From Pontivivens marinum (GTDB taxonomy: Bacteria > Pseudomonadota > Alphaproteobacteria > Rhodobacterales > Rhodobacteraceae), in assembly GCF_900231835.1 (NCBI RefSeq), contig NZ_OCTN01000013.1, positions 1-41,086 of the forward strand: a stretch of DNA of 41,086 nt, read 5' to 3'. Below the pieces are notes generated by a model. The model had not been told where the DNA came from. It searched no databases and saw nothing but the letters and a program-made list of their open reading frames with translations. The translations under genes were made by a program, and so were the position numbers. Shown piece after piece: positions 1-7,996 of this stretch. Numbering within the stretch: position 1 is the first letter of the stretch; every line of letters starts with the position of its first letter.

Positions 1-296
1 CTTCAGCGTCCGATCATTCCTTGTCTCCAGTAGTACCCGGCGCCGCGTTCGTTGTCGTTCCCGCCGCCGGTGAAAGGGGTTCTAGGCAAACTCACAAACT
101 CCCGCAACCCAATTCGACATCAAATTCACAAAAATCTCAAAATTCAATGTAAGACCATGATATCGCACACATATTATCGCACGAAACACCACACACGATC
201 GTTCAGCCTCGCTCAGACACAACCAAAAATCAGAATCAAACGGAGAATCGCAACGGAGTAGTCAGAAAGCGGAACGATCGCACTCACAGTGGCAGA
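1..296. other. Intergenic window edge, AT-rich
   Basis: No convincing gene. The first 80 bases are GC-rich, while bases 80-290 are clearly AT-rich compared with the flanking genes. On the minus strand a frame is open from 119 down to a TGA at 3-5; it encodes 38 codons containing PFTGGGNDNERGAGYYWRQG but has no ATG. It could be a very small gene starting at a TTG codon or the tail of a decayed one. No stem followed by a T-run is visible downstream of the epimerase gene. Confidence 0.4.
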
Positions 297-830
297 TCAA
301 TCAGCGAAATCAGGATAGGTCGCGTCACGCTCTGACAGAACCTTTGGTGTGATCGGCCACTTGATACCAAAGGCGGGGTCGTTCCAACGCGCGCCCTGCC
401 CTTTGCCCGGGGTAAACATCCGCCCGATCTGGTACATGACATCCGCATCATCGGTCAGCGTGATAAATCCATGTGCAAACCCCTCAGGCACAAAGAAGGC
501 ATTCAGTGCGGTCGCGTCCAGCACAACACCATGCCAATGCAGATAGGTCGGTGAACCATGCCGCAGATCCACAGCGACATCCCAAATCGCACCACGCACA
601 CATCGGACCAGCTTAGACTCCGCATAGGGGGGATTCTGCCAGTGTAACCCGCGCAACGTTCCTGCCCGTACATTGCGCGACAGACTTGTTTGAAGTGGAT
701 CGAAACCGGCAATGCCCGCTTCAGCGAATGCATCAGGGCAATGCAGTCTGGCAAATGAACCCCGCGCATCACTCTGTGGCGTTGCATCTATCTCGTACAA
801 GCCTGCAAGGGGCGTCCCACGTAACTGCAT
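297..830 (-). CDS. dTDP-4-dehydrorhamnose 3,5-epimerase-like sugar epimerase (RmlC family)
   Basis: A cupin-fold NDP-sugar epimerase of about 177 residues, the usual RmlC/RfbC size. It is expected to epimerise C3 and/or C5 of a 4-keto-6-deoxyhexose nucleotide in the cytoplasm. Family hallmarks are visible: RGSFAR near residue 23, GLHWQ with the catalytic-type His at 63, the SKLVRCVRGAIWDVAVDLR strand, and FVPEGFAHGF. The start is the ATG at 828-830, which shares one base with the TGA of the upstream methyltransferase (TGATG). The open frame extends 32 codons further, but that extension only shadows the upstream gene. It is the last gene of the CDP-sugar cassette. Because its neighbours make CDP-4-keto-6-deoxyglucose, its substrate is probably a CDP- rather than a dTDP-sugar; that is inference from context. 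Confidence 0.88.
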   Translation of the reverse strand: MQLRGTPLAGLYEIDATPQSDARGSFARLHCPDAFAEAGIAGFDPLQTSLSRNVRAGTLRGLHWQNPPYAESKLVRCVRGAIWDVAVDLRHGSPTYLHWHGVVLDATALNAFFVPEGFAHGFITLTDDADVMYQIGRMFTPGKGQGARWNDPAFGIKWPITPKVLSERDATYPDFAD

Positions 831-2056
831 CAAAAAACCCGCAGCTCCGGCACGGCAGTGACAAACTGCCCACCCCAGTCGCGAATGCCGGCCTGCTGCT
901 CTGCGATCTCGTCCGATAAGTTCCATGGCAGGATCAGCACATAATCTGGCCGGACCTGGGCGATGTGATCTGGAGCACGCACAGGTATGTGGCTGCCCGG
1001 CAGTAACGTTCCCTGTTTTTCTGGATTGCGATCAACCGTAAAGGCGATGTCCTCAGCCGTAATCCCCGCGACGTTCAGGAACGTGTTGCCCTTTGCCGGA
1101 GCACCATAGGCAGCGACAACCTTTCCCTCCGCATGCGCCCGATCCAGAAAGCTGCGCAGATCTGCGGTCAGGCCGGCAACCGTGGACTGAAACGCCTTAT
1201 AAGGAGCGGCACTGGCAAGGCCCATCGCGGCTTCCTGCGTGCGCATAGTGTCGAGAGCACCCGTCCGGTCATGCACATTTGGGAAGCCTGCAAACACACG
1301 CAGACTGCCACCATGGGTTGGCAGGGCTTCAACGTCAAAGAGCTGTAAGCCAACCTCACCCAAAAGCCGCTCCACAAATAACAGCGACAGATACGAGTAG
1401 TGCTCGTGATAAATCGTGTCGAATTGCCCCAACCGGATCAGGTTCGCCAAATGTGGAAACTCGAAGGTCACGACACCGCGCTTTGCCAACAATGTGGCAA
1501 AGCCTTTGGCAAAATCGCGGATATCAGGAACATGCGCCAACACGTTATTGGCCGCGATCAGGTTAACGGGGCCATGCTCGCCTAAAACCTCACGCGCTGT
1601 CTGCGTTCCAAAAAAGGCAACTCGCGTCGTGACGCCCTTTTGTTCGGCCAGTTCGGCGGCGTGACCGGCAGGCTCAATTCCCAAAACGGGGATACCCGCC
1701 TTGACGAACCATTGCAGCAGATAGCCATCATTGGACGCTATCTCTACCACCCGCGATTGAGCGCCAAGATCGAACCGCGCGATCATCGCATCCGCATATT
1801 TTCGCGCATGCTCCACCCAGCCCGACGAGAATGACGATAGATAGGCGTAGTCGTGATCAAAGATAGCATCTGCCGGAACGGTTTCCGTCGTTTGCACCAG
1901 CCAGCAGTCTTCGCAAACCATGACCCGCAACGGGAAAGCGCACTCTGCCTGCTTCGCCTCCGGCGTGTCGGGCAGGTAAGAGTTCGCCAAAGGCGTGGCG
2001 CCTAGATCAACAAATTCGCGCGCCAACGGGGCATCGCAAAACCTACACTTGGTCAT
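830..2056 (-). CDS. Class I SAM-dependent sugar C-methyltransferase with N-terminal zinc-binding domain
   Basis: A 408-residue protein matching the three-part layout of NDP-hexose C-methyltransferases such as TylC3. It has an N-terminal zinc-binding domain with Cys at 4, 7, 48 and 51. A central Rossmann SAM-binding domain follows, with VVEIASNDGYLLQWF as motif I. The C-terminal domain contains VAAYGAPAKGNTFLN. The family transfers a methyl group from SAM to a carbon of a 4-keto-deoxysugar nucleotide. The ATG at 2054-2056 overlaps the dehydratase stop by 4 nt, so translation is probably coupled. Lying between a CDP-glucose dehydratase and an epimerase, it predicts a branched, C-methylated CDP-deoxyhexose. 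The sugar position methylated cannot be read from the sequence. Confidence 0.88.
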   Translation of the reverse strand: MTKCRFCDAPLAREFVDLGATPLANSYLPDTPEAKQAECAFPLRVMVCEDCWLVQTTETVPADAIFDHDYAYLSSFSSGWVEHARKYADAMIARFDLGAQSRVVEIASNDGYLLQWFVKAGIPVLGIEPAGHAAELAEQKGVTTRVAFFGTQTAREVLGEHGPVNLIAANNVLAHVPDIRDFAKGFATLLAKRGVVTFEFPHLANLIRLGQFDTIYHEHYSYLSLLFVERLLGEVGLQLFDVEALPTHGGSLRVFAGFPNVHDRTGALDTMRTQEAAMGLASAAPYKAFQSTVAGLTADLRSFLDRAHAEGKVVAAYGAPAKGNTFLNVAGITAEDIAFTVDRNPEKQGTLLPGSHIPVRAPDHIAQVRPDYVLILPWNLSDEIAEQQAGIRDWGGQFVTAVPELRVF

Positions 2057-3108
2057 TTTTTAAGGACTTTCTTATCAAAGTAGTCAGCGATCTGGCCTTG
2101 GGTCAGCGCAAGCGGGTCCTGACCGGCACGCCACGCGCGATACCATTGCGCAGTCAGGCCCACCGCCTGACCCGAACGCATAACGCCTCGCCATCCAAGC
2201 ACACGATCAGCCAGACCGGCATCTATCGCAAGCGTAGCCATCTCATGTTCGGCGGCAGAGCCATCCAGTTGCCAGCTCGCACCGTCAGTAAAGGCAGCCT
2301 GCACCTGCGCCACTGTCATTACATCCGTCGGATCATGTGGGCCGAAATTCAGGGCGTGAGGAACCTGATCCCCTCGCAATGCGCGCTCCAGATAGGCAAA
2401 GTACCCAGACAGGCAATCCAGTACATGTTGCCAAGGGCGTGTCGCATCAGGGTTGCGCAGCATCGGCGCGGCTTCTGCGCCTTGGGCGCGCACAATATCA
2501 GGGATCAAACGATCCTCGGAAAAGTCCCCCCCACCGATGACGTTGCCGCCGCGCGCAGTCATGACAGGCACCGATCTTAAATCAAAATAGCTTAACGCGA
2601 AGGAGCGTACAGCAATCTCGCATGCGGCCTTTGACGCCGCATAGGGATCGTGCCCACCCAAGGGGTCACTCTCGACAAAGGCGCGGCCATCTTCGGCATT
2701 GGCATAGACCTTATCCGTCGTGACAACCAAGGCCGCTTGCAGGTCCACCGCTTCGCGCAAGGCGTCGAGCAAATGCACTGTCCCCATCACATTTGTCGCA
2801 AAAGTCTCAACCGGCGCACGGTAGGAGCGCCGGACCAACGGCTGGGCCGCCATATGCAAAACCGCCTGCGGGCGCGCGGCAGAGATACAATCACGCAAGG
2901 CGTCCCGATCACCGAGGTCAGCGATAACCGACCCCGCCAAATGCCCCGTACCCACCATATTGTGCAGAGCAGGATCTGTATCGGGGGCTAGGGAAAACCC
3001 CGTGACCTCTGCCCCCATACGACGCAGCATTAGACCGGCCCAAACGCCCTTGAACCCTGTATGCCCCGTAAGCAAAACACGCCGACCGGCCCAAATTTCA
3101 GGTGTCAT
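2053..3108 (-). CDS. rfbG: CDP-glucose 4,6-dehydratase
   Basis: An extended short-chain dehydrogenase of 351 residues that converts CDP-glucose to CDP-4-keto-6-deoxyglucose. The NAD-binding glycine motif GHTGFKG lies at residues 15-21. The catalytic Tyr156-xxx-Lys160 sits in DPYAASK, preceded by VVTTDKVYAN. LTGHTGFKGVWAGLML and ARGGNVIGGGDFSEDRLIPD are typical of RfbG. The ATG at 3106-3108 overlaps the rfbF stop in an ATGA; five extra in-frame codons upstream are not needed. It works directly after the cytidylyltransferase encoded before it. No RfbH-type 3-dehydratase is in the window, so 3-deoxygenation of the product is not supported. Confidence 0.93.
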   Translation of the reverse strand: MTPEIWAGRRVLLTGHTGFKGVWAGLMLRRMGAEVTGFSLAPDTDPALHNMVGTGHLAGSVIADLGDRDALRDCISAARPQAVLHMAAQPLVRRSYRAPVETFATNVMGTVHLLDALREAVDLQAALVVTTDKVYANAEDGRAFVESDPLGGHDPYAASKAACEIAVRSFALSYFDLRSVPVMTARGGNVIGGGDFSEDRLIPDIVRAQGAEAAPMLRNPDATRPWQHVLDCLSGYFAYLERALRGDQVPHALNFGPHDPTDVMTVAQVQAAFTDGASWQLDGSAAEHEMATLAIDAGLADRVLGWRGVMRSGQAVGLTAQWYRAWRAGQDPLALTQGQIADYFDKKVLKK

Positions 3109-3881
3109 GTCCAGACCGCCCACGGAGCCTTACCGCTGGCCCATATATCCTCAAGATGGTTGCGGTCACGCAACGTGTCCATCGGGTGCCAGAATCCCTT
3201 ATGCGGCCAGCTCATCAACTGCCGATCTGCCGCTAACCCCAGCAAAGGATCACCCTCGAACGACGTTCCATCGCCGTCAATGCGGTCGATCACGCTGCGA
3301 TTGAGCACGAAATAGCCGCCATTGATCATCCCCAGATCACCGGGTGGTTTTTCGGTGAAACGCTCCACCTCTCCGTCAGAATTGATATCCAACGCACCAT
3401 ATCGGCCCGGTGGCACGACGCTGGTCACAGTCGCTTCACGGCCATGATTTTCATGGAACGCTATCTGTGACTTGATATCCACGTCGGACACACCGTCGCC
3501 ATAGGTCATGCAGAACGCATCATCCAAATAGGGTGCCACACGCTTCAGCCTGCCGCCCGTCATGGTTTCCGGGCCCGTATCGATCAACGTCACCTTCCAC
3601 GGCTCCGCTGCGGATTGATGATAGGTGATCTCACCCGTGGTGGCATCCAGCGTTACATCAGAGGAATGCAGCACATAATTGGCAAAATATTCCTTGATCA
3701 TATACCCACGATAGCCAAGGCAAATGATGAACTCCCATAGGCCATGATGGGAGTAGGATTTCATGATATGCCACAAGATAGGCTTCCCGCCGATCTCGAT
3801 CATCGGTTTAGGCCGTAGATGGCTTTCCTCCGAGATTCGCGTCCCGAGTCCACCAGCGAGGATGACGACCTTCAATAGCAT
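3105..3881 (-). CDS. rfbF: Glucose-1-phosphate cytidylyltransferase
   Basis: A nucleotidyltransferase of 258 residues forming CDP-glucose from glucose-1-phosphate and CTP, the entry step to CDP-deoxyhexoses. The activation loop LAGGLGTRISEES sits at the N-terminus, followed by KPMIEIGGKPILWHIMK and the YGDGVSDVDI metal/nucleotide motif, all characteristic of RfbF. It is the first gene of a four-gene minus-strand operon. The ATG at 3881 lies only 2-3 nt from the GGGAG Shine-Dalgarno sequence. A TTG six bases downstream (3875) has better spacing and would give the usual family N-terminus, so the true start is ambiguous by two codons. Confidence 0.95.
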   Translation of the reverse strand: MLLKVVILAGGLGTRISEESHLRPKPMIEIGGKPILWHIMKSYSHHGLWEFIICLGYRGYMIKEYFANYVLHSSDVTLDATTGEITYHQSAAEPWKVTLIDTGPETMTGGRLKRVAPYLDDAFCMTYGDGVSDVDIKSQIAFHENHGREATVTSVVPPGRYGALDINSDGEVERFTEKPPGDLGMINGGYFVLNRSVIDRIDGDGTSFEGDPLLGLAADRQLMSWPHKGFWHPMDTLRDRNHLEDIWASGKAPWAVWT

Positions 3882-3987
3882 TCTCCCTTTTCAAGATACG
3901 ATGCCGTACCTATACTTTTTAACCTTAACCTTATAGAGGTCAGTCGCCGAAATGATAGGCCATCGAACAGCTTGAAGGAGCAAATCT
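3882..3987. promoter_or_regulatory. Divergent promoter region between rfbF and the glycosyltransferase
   Basis: This 106-nt gap separates divergent gene starts and has an AT-rich core around 3908-3935. That core contains a tandem repeat of TTAACC. Strong Shine-Dalgarno sequences lie at both edges: GGGAG for rfbF and AAGGAG before the ATG at 3988. I cannot assign -35/-10 boxes with confidence. Confidence 0.45.
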
Positions 3988-4833
3988 ATGCGTCTAACTG
4001 TCGGCGTCCCCGTCTATAATGGCGTGGGGGATATTGAGGAATGCCTGTCCTGCATAGTAAGGCAAACAACGGATGCATTTCGCATTGTTATATCCGACAA
4101 CGCATCGACTGACGGAACTTCGGAAATTTGCGCGGAATTCGCCCGAAATCACCCGAATGTTGAACATTACCGCCACGAACAAACATCGGATGCGACAACG
4201 AACTTCCTGTGGCTTTTAAATCGCTGCGAGGATGATCTGTTCATGTGGCGTGCGCATGACGATCTTGGCTCGAACGACCAAATAGAAAAGCTGATGGCGC
4301 TATTCGCTGATCCCGCCTGCCGTTTGGCCGTCTCTCCCGTAGAAACGCGCCGCATTCGTGAGAATGGCGAGGTGAAAATACGACAACACGACCTACCCGC
4401 AGGGTTGAATGGTGAAGGAACGGCCAGCGCCATGCAGGCACGGCTGATGGGCGCACATCAAAGCTGGTTTTACGGCATGTGGCACCGCGAAACACTGTCC
4501 TTCACCTTCGGGGATGTTTGGGCCGCCTATCCTGAAGGATGGGGTTCAGATCATCTTACTCTGGTGCCGCCACTGCTTGAGGATAGCGTTCGCGGCGCGC
4601 CGGAGACACGGTTTATTCAGCGCATTGGACAGACCCAAGGCCCCTCAAACGAGAGCTGGCAGCAGATGCGGCAACGTCGTCAAACCACAGGTGCGCTGCT
4701 GGCACGGCAGATCGCAGAGGCAAACATATCCCCCACAGATCGCGCAGCGGCCAGCGCCATCGCGCAACGCTGGCTGGACAAACGGATTCACTCACGGTTC
4801 CGCATACTCAAAAGGCGACTTAATCTGCGGTGA
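3988..4833 (+). CDS. Glycosyltransferase family 2
   Basis: A GT-A fold transferase of 281 residues. The N-terminus (LTVGVPVYNGVGDIEECLSC) and VISDNASTDGT near residue 35 are the nucleotide-sugar-binding signature of GT2 enzymes. WRAHDDLGSNDQ around residue 88 supplies the metal-binding acidic cluster. No membrane segment is seen, so it is cytosolic or peripheral. AAGGAG seven bases before the ATG supports the start. Its 3' end overlaps the convergent methyltransferase gene by 14 nt. It probably transfers one sugar, perhaps the one made by the flanking cassettes, onto a glycan or protein; donor and acceptor are unknown. Confidence 0.85.
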   Translation: MRLTVGVPVYNGVGDIEECLSCIVRQTTDAFRIVISDNASTDGTSEICAEFARNHPNVEHYRHEQTSDATTNFLWLLNRCEDDLFMWRAHDDLGSNDQIEKLMALFADPACRLAVSPVETRRIRENGEVKIRQHDLPAGLNGEGTASAMQARLMGAHQSWFYGMWHRETLSFTFGDVWAAYPEGWGSDHLTLVPPLLEDSVRGAPETRFIQRIGQTQGPSNESWQQMRQRRQTTGALLARQIAEANISPTDRAAASAIAQRWLDKRIHSRFRILKRRLNLR

Positions 4834-5956
4834 AAAAGCGCAGCGGAACGTCGGCAGCCCAATCGGCGGCCCCCTTCATCGCCTCCTTGGCGATTGCGGG
4901 ATTCAGCGCAACAACAATCTGGGTCAGATCGCTCGGCTGTGACCCAGGCATGACCACAGGAATGCCCAAATGTGTTCCTCCGGCCAGATGCGGATTGGAA
5001 TCTATGAAGCAAACGGGTTGCTCCTGCATCCGGCTCAGCGCGAGGGTTCCGTAAAAGCCCGCGCCATAAATGGCATAGCGTTGCCCCGCCAAATCCGGGG
5101 CAGCTGCCGTCATCGCATCCAGAATACCCGCCCACAGATCCGTCAATGCACCAATGCTTGCCGCTGCTTGCGCTCCACTCGCATTGGCCAAATCCGCCGG
5201 AGCGCTACGCACCGCACGCACAGTCCACGCACCGCGGAATCCGCCACTCTCGATCGACCGAACCTCAAGCCCGGACAGCGAAACCAACCGTTCCAGCGCA
5301 GGGCGCGTGAAATGGTTGATATGATCCACGACGAGCAAGTCACCCGAATTTGCCTCGGGGTCCGGCACGAGGAAGAATGCCTCCCCCCCCAGCTTCAACA
5401 TCCTTGCCATGTCGCGCAGAACAGCGACAGGATCAGCAACATGTTCCAGCACGAAATGCGCCGTGACGAGGTCCATTGTCCCATCCCACGATGCGGGCAG
5501 ATCGTAACTGGCCTGTGACTTCTCCGAAATCCACCCTCGCCAATGTTCGACATAATCGCGGGACACATCAAAGACATGCGGCGACAGATCGGGACGCTGC
5601 GCCATGATTGCCTGTAGGGTTGCAGCCTTACCCGACCCGAAATCCAGAACGCGCCCGCCTTGCGGCACATCACCATCCAGCACCAAGCGCGCCTGATGTT
5701 GCGTCCGGAAAACAGGGCCATCATCGGTCAGTTCGTACAGTTGATCGTGACCATCGGACTGTAGCGATATCTTATAGTCAGTATCGTAAAAGGCCTGCAA
5801 ATCAGGCAGGTCAGGCGATTGCGCATGTCCGCACGTGGTGCACGCAAAAATCGTAGTCGGCAGATCAAGGAGTGTTGAAAGCGAACTTAGTGCCGGCGCC
5901 GACACCGACAGCAACGGCTCCCCCAACGCAGACAAACAGATACGGCAGCTTTTCAT
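4820..5956 (-). CDS. Zinc-binding class I SAM-dependent methyltransferase
   Basis: A 378-residue protein with an N-terminal zinc ribbon (Cys4, Cys7, Cys39, Cys42). A Rossmann methyltransferase domain follows, with RVLDFGSGKAATLQ as SAM motif I and DLVTAHFVLEHVADPVAVLR as the post-motif region. The C-terminal third contains YAIYGAGFYGTLAL, a second nucleotide-binding-like glycine loop that is common in sugar methyltransferases of this layout. It is a distant relative of the methyltransferase at 830-2056. The ATG at 5954-5956 overlaps the dioxygenase stop (ATGA); 25 in-frame codons upstream are discarded. It is the last gene of the 8748-to-4820 operon. The substrate is probably a nucleotide sugar or a glycan residue. 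Confidence 0.82.
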   Translation of the reverse strand: MKSCRICLSALGEPLLSVSAPALSSLSTLLDLPTTIFACTTCGHAQSPDLPDLQAFYDTDYKISLQSDGHDQLYELTDDGPVFRTQHQARLVLDGDVPQGGRVLDFGSGKAATLQAIMAQRPDLSPHVFDVSRDYVEHWRGWISEKSQASYDLPASWDGTMDLVTAHFVLEHVADPVAVLRDMARMLKLGGEAFFLVPDPEANSGDLLVVDHINHFTRPALERLVSLSGLEVRSIESGGFRGAWTVRAVRSAPADLANASGAQAAASIGALTDLWAGILDAMTAAAPDLAGQRYAIYGAGFYGTLALSRMQEQPVCFIDSNPHLAGGTHLGIPVVMPGSQPSDLTQIVVALNPAIAKEAMKGAADWAADVPLRFFTAD

Positions 5957-6795
5957 TCTGGGTCTTTCGTTGCGGCCAGCTCCGGCATTACTGTCGCGAA
6001 ATCGACGCCAGCGGCGAATGAGCCCTTCCATGCGATCCTACGACCGACAGGATGCGCAAAGTTGAAATATCGAAATTGCATCGACCACCTCGGCCCTGCG
6101 GATCGGTTTACCCCGGACTGATGCAAGGTCAGGAAATCCATGAGGATCAGATCGCCCGGCTGGCTAAGCGGTGCAACGTGCTCATATTTCGCCAGCAACG
6201 CCTCTTCGTTTGCTAGGCGCAATGCATAGGCGCCACTCTTGCCGACACCGCCATCATCTTCGTAAACGGGCGCAATGCCACCTTGATGTGACCCCTTGCC
6301 GATTTGTACCGGCCCCAGCTCCTGTGTGATTTCCAGCAATGGCGACCAGAACACAATACCATCGGGGCTGCGCAGCTGTGCCGGAAATTCCTGATGCCAC
6401 AATGCACGGAACTTGTTCTCGGCGGGTAGATCAATGCGAACGCCATATCCACCGGCGGCAAGTCCGGCTGTTGATCCCTCGCGCAGCGCCTCGAAAACTG
6501 TGGAATTGCGGCGATCACTGACCAATTGCATAAAGGCCGGTATTTGTTTGACGGCATCATAAACCTCACCCGCAAAGGCACGATCCGCCTGCGCCAAGGC
6601 CATCAGGCCCGGCCCCATCGCCTCCTCAGCCGTGGCGCATGGAGCATCAACGCCATGCTCGGCTGCCAGTGCCTCCACGATCTGGCGGGCGCCCTCACGG
6701 ATTGGGGCAACCTCCTGATCGACATCATAGAAACCACGCAGAACGAGGAACCCGTCCCGTGCGAAGGCATCGCGCTGAACCGAAGTAATATTCAT
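5953..6795 (-). CDS. Phytanoyl-CoA dioxygenase (PhyH) family oxygenase
   Basis: A predicted Fe(II)/2-oxoglutarate-dependent oxygenase of 280 residues. The facial triad is visible as His134-x-Glu136 in LWHQEFP, with Glu in place of the more common Asp, and His225 in LTLHQSG. Arg236, eleven residues later, can bind 2-oxoglutarate. The N-terminus FARDGFLVLRGFYD is the standard PhyH opening. The ATG at 6793-6795 overlaps the stop of the WbqC-like gene (ATGA). PhyH members in glycan loci hydroxylate sugars or their acyl substituents. Sitting between a WbqC-like protein and a methyltransferase, it probably modifies the same sugar; that is inference. Confidence 0.83.
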   Translation of the reverse strand: MNITSVQRDAFARDGFLVLRGFYDVDQEVAPIREGARQIVEALAAEHGVDAPCATAEEAMGPGLMALAQADRAFAGEVYDAVKQIPAFMQLVSDRRNSTVFEALREGSTAGLAAGGYGVRIDLPAENKFRALWHQEFPAQLRSPDGIVFWSPLLEITQELGPVQIGKGSHQGGIAPVYEDDGGVGKSGAYALRLANEEALLAKYEHVAPLSQPGDLILMDFLTLHQSGVNRSAGPRWSMQFRYFNFAHPVGRRIAWKGSFAAGVDFATVMPELAATKDPE

Positions 6796-7511
6796 GAACC
6801 GCTCCGTTCTTTCAAAAAGCTTCGCCACGATACAGTGGCAGGATTCAGCCCCGTACGGGCCACCGTCGGTGTACAAGAGGCAAGCAAGTCCAACGCCGTT
6901 ACATATGGCGTAAACTCACCGGTTTGCGGCCATGGCGCCACATCATAGGACATATATTCGACCGCGATATCAGCCGCCTCAAATGCTGCGTGATCCAAAT
7001 AGGATGCCGCACCATGCCCCGTAATATAGGTTGTGCCATCGACGGCACGCACCATATCCAGAACTCGCGACCAGCCTGTGCCCTCTACACCCATATTCGA
7101 ACTGCGCAGGATACGTTTCGGCAAAATACCGAGGGGTTTCGCCATTGCCTGTGCGCTCTCGATCATACGATCGCACAACGTAGTCCCAGCCATCACGCTA
7201 TCAAAAAGTGCCAGCGCATCCGCCACATACGGCTTCCCGCGCAAGCTTTGGGTCAGCAGCGCGCGATGCCCTTGCTCCCACGTGTTACCATTTGCACTGA
7301 GTGAACCGATGAACTGCCCCGAACCCTTACCTGCAAGCGGAACACTCATCCATTTACGCTCTGCGCCGACTTTAACCTGCACACGATTGGTGAATGAACC
7401 CTTCGAAAATTGCGCATCATCCAGCCAGATATACACGTCCGCCAGTGCCATTTGCGCAAGGAACCCCGGCCAGGGAAAGTACATCGGCTGTGAGATCACG
7501 ACCCGCGTCAT
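6792..7511 (-). CDS. WbqC-like family protein
   Basis: A 239-residue protein with the WbqC-family opening VVISQPMYFPWPGFLAQM and the following ADVYIWLDDAQFSKGSFTNR. Other family motifs include KWMSVPLAG and TYITGHGAASYLD. Members sit in O-antigen, capsule or flagellin-glycan loci next to DegT aminotransferases and acetyltransferases, and no general biochemical activity is firmly established. Start and stop both overlap the neighbouring genes by 4 nt, so it is tightly coupled within the operon. A role in attaching or modifying an N-acyl group on an amino sugar is a reasonable guess from context only. Confidence 0.85.
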   Translation of the reverse strand: MTRVVISQPMYFPWPGFLAQMALADVYIWLDDAQFSKGSFTNRVQVKVGAERKWMSVPLAGKGSGQFIGSLSANGNTWEQGHRALLTQSLRGKPYVADALALFDSVMAGTTLCDRMIESAQAMAKPLGILPKRILRSSNMGVEGTGWSRVLDMVRAVDGTTYITGHGAASYLDHAAFEAADIAVEYMSYDVAPWPQTGEFTPYVTALDLLASCTPTVARTGLNPATVSWRSFLKERSGS

Positions 7512-7996
7512 GGCAGCATCCGCTCCATCACGATCACATCGTGTAACATGTCGCCATCGTCGTAATGCGCAACCAACGTCCCGACCGCCCGATATCCCGT
7601 CGAAAGATATAGCGCGATAGCAGGAGCATTATCGGCTCGCACCTCCAACATCAGCTTACGCAACTCCATGGCAGACGCTAAATCATGGATCAGACGCATC
7701 GCCTTATGGCCCAAGCCCTGTCCGCGCATGGCGGGGGTCAACGCGATCGCCATCATTGCATGCCCCCCCCGCATATGAATGTTGTGAAGTTGCGCAAAGC
7801 CGACGCAAACATCCCGCGCATCAGTCAGTACGCGCAGCTCGCCGTGCTGCTCACGCCTAGTTAGCCACCGTTCAACCTCCACCTCATCAGGTTGATCTTC
7901 CGGATAGGCAAGCAGCATATGCTGAAGGGCGCGATCAGCACGCATCTGCGCGAGCACAGGAAAATCATCAGGTCTTCTTTTGCGAAGTGCGATCAC
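7508..7996 (-). CDS. GNAT family N-acetyltransferase
   Basis: A 162-residue protein with the GNAT fold. The acetyl-CoA pyrophosphate loop is seen in the MRGQGLGHKAMR stretch, and LMLEVRADNAPAIALYLSTG forms the C-terminal Asn-Tyr region. I chose the GTG at 7994-7996 because it overlaps the upstream stop as GTGA, in the style of the other genes here. A TTG at 8008 is an alternative that adds four codons. The likely role is N-acylation of an amino sugar produced by the divergent DegT aminotransferase, as seen for related glycan loci; the acyl donor and the sugar are not determinable. Confidence 0.8.
   Translation of the reverse strand: MIALRKRRPDDFPVLAQMRADRALQHMLLAYPEDQPDEVEVERWLTRREQHGELRVLTDARDVCVGFAQLHNIHMRGGHAMMAIALTPAMRGQGLGHKAMRLIHDLASAMELRKLMLEVRADNAPAIALYLSTGYRAVGTLVAHYDDGDMLHDVIVMERMLP

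Noticed and set aside
52-261. Plus-strand 69-codon open frame at the left edge
   Set aside because: Composition changes sharply within it, there is no ribosome-binding site, and no recognisable motif is present; it spans an AT-rich intergenic stretch.
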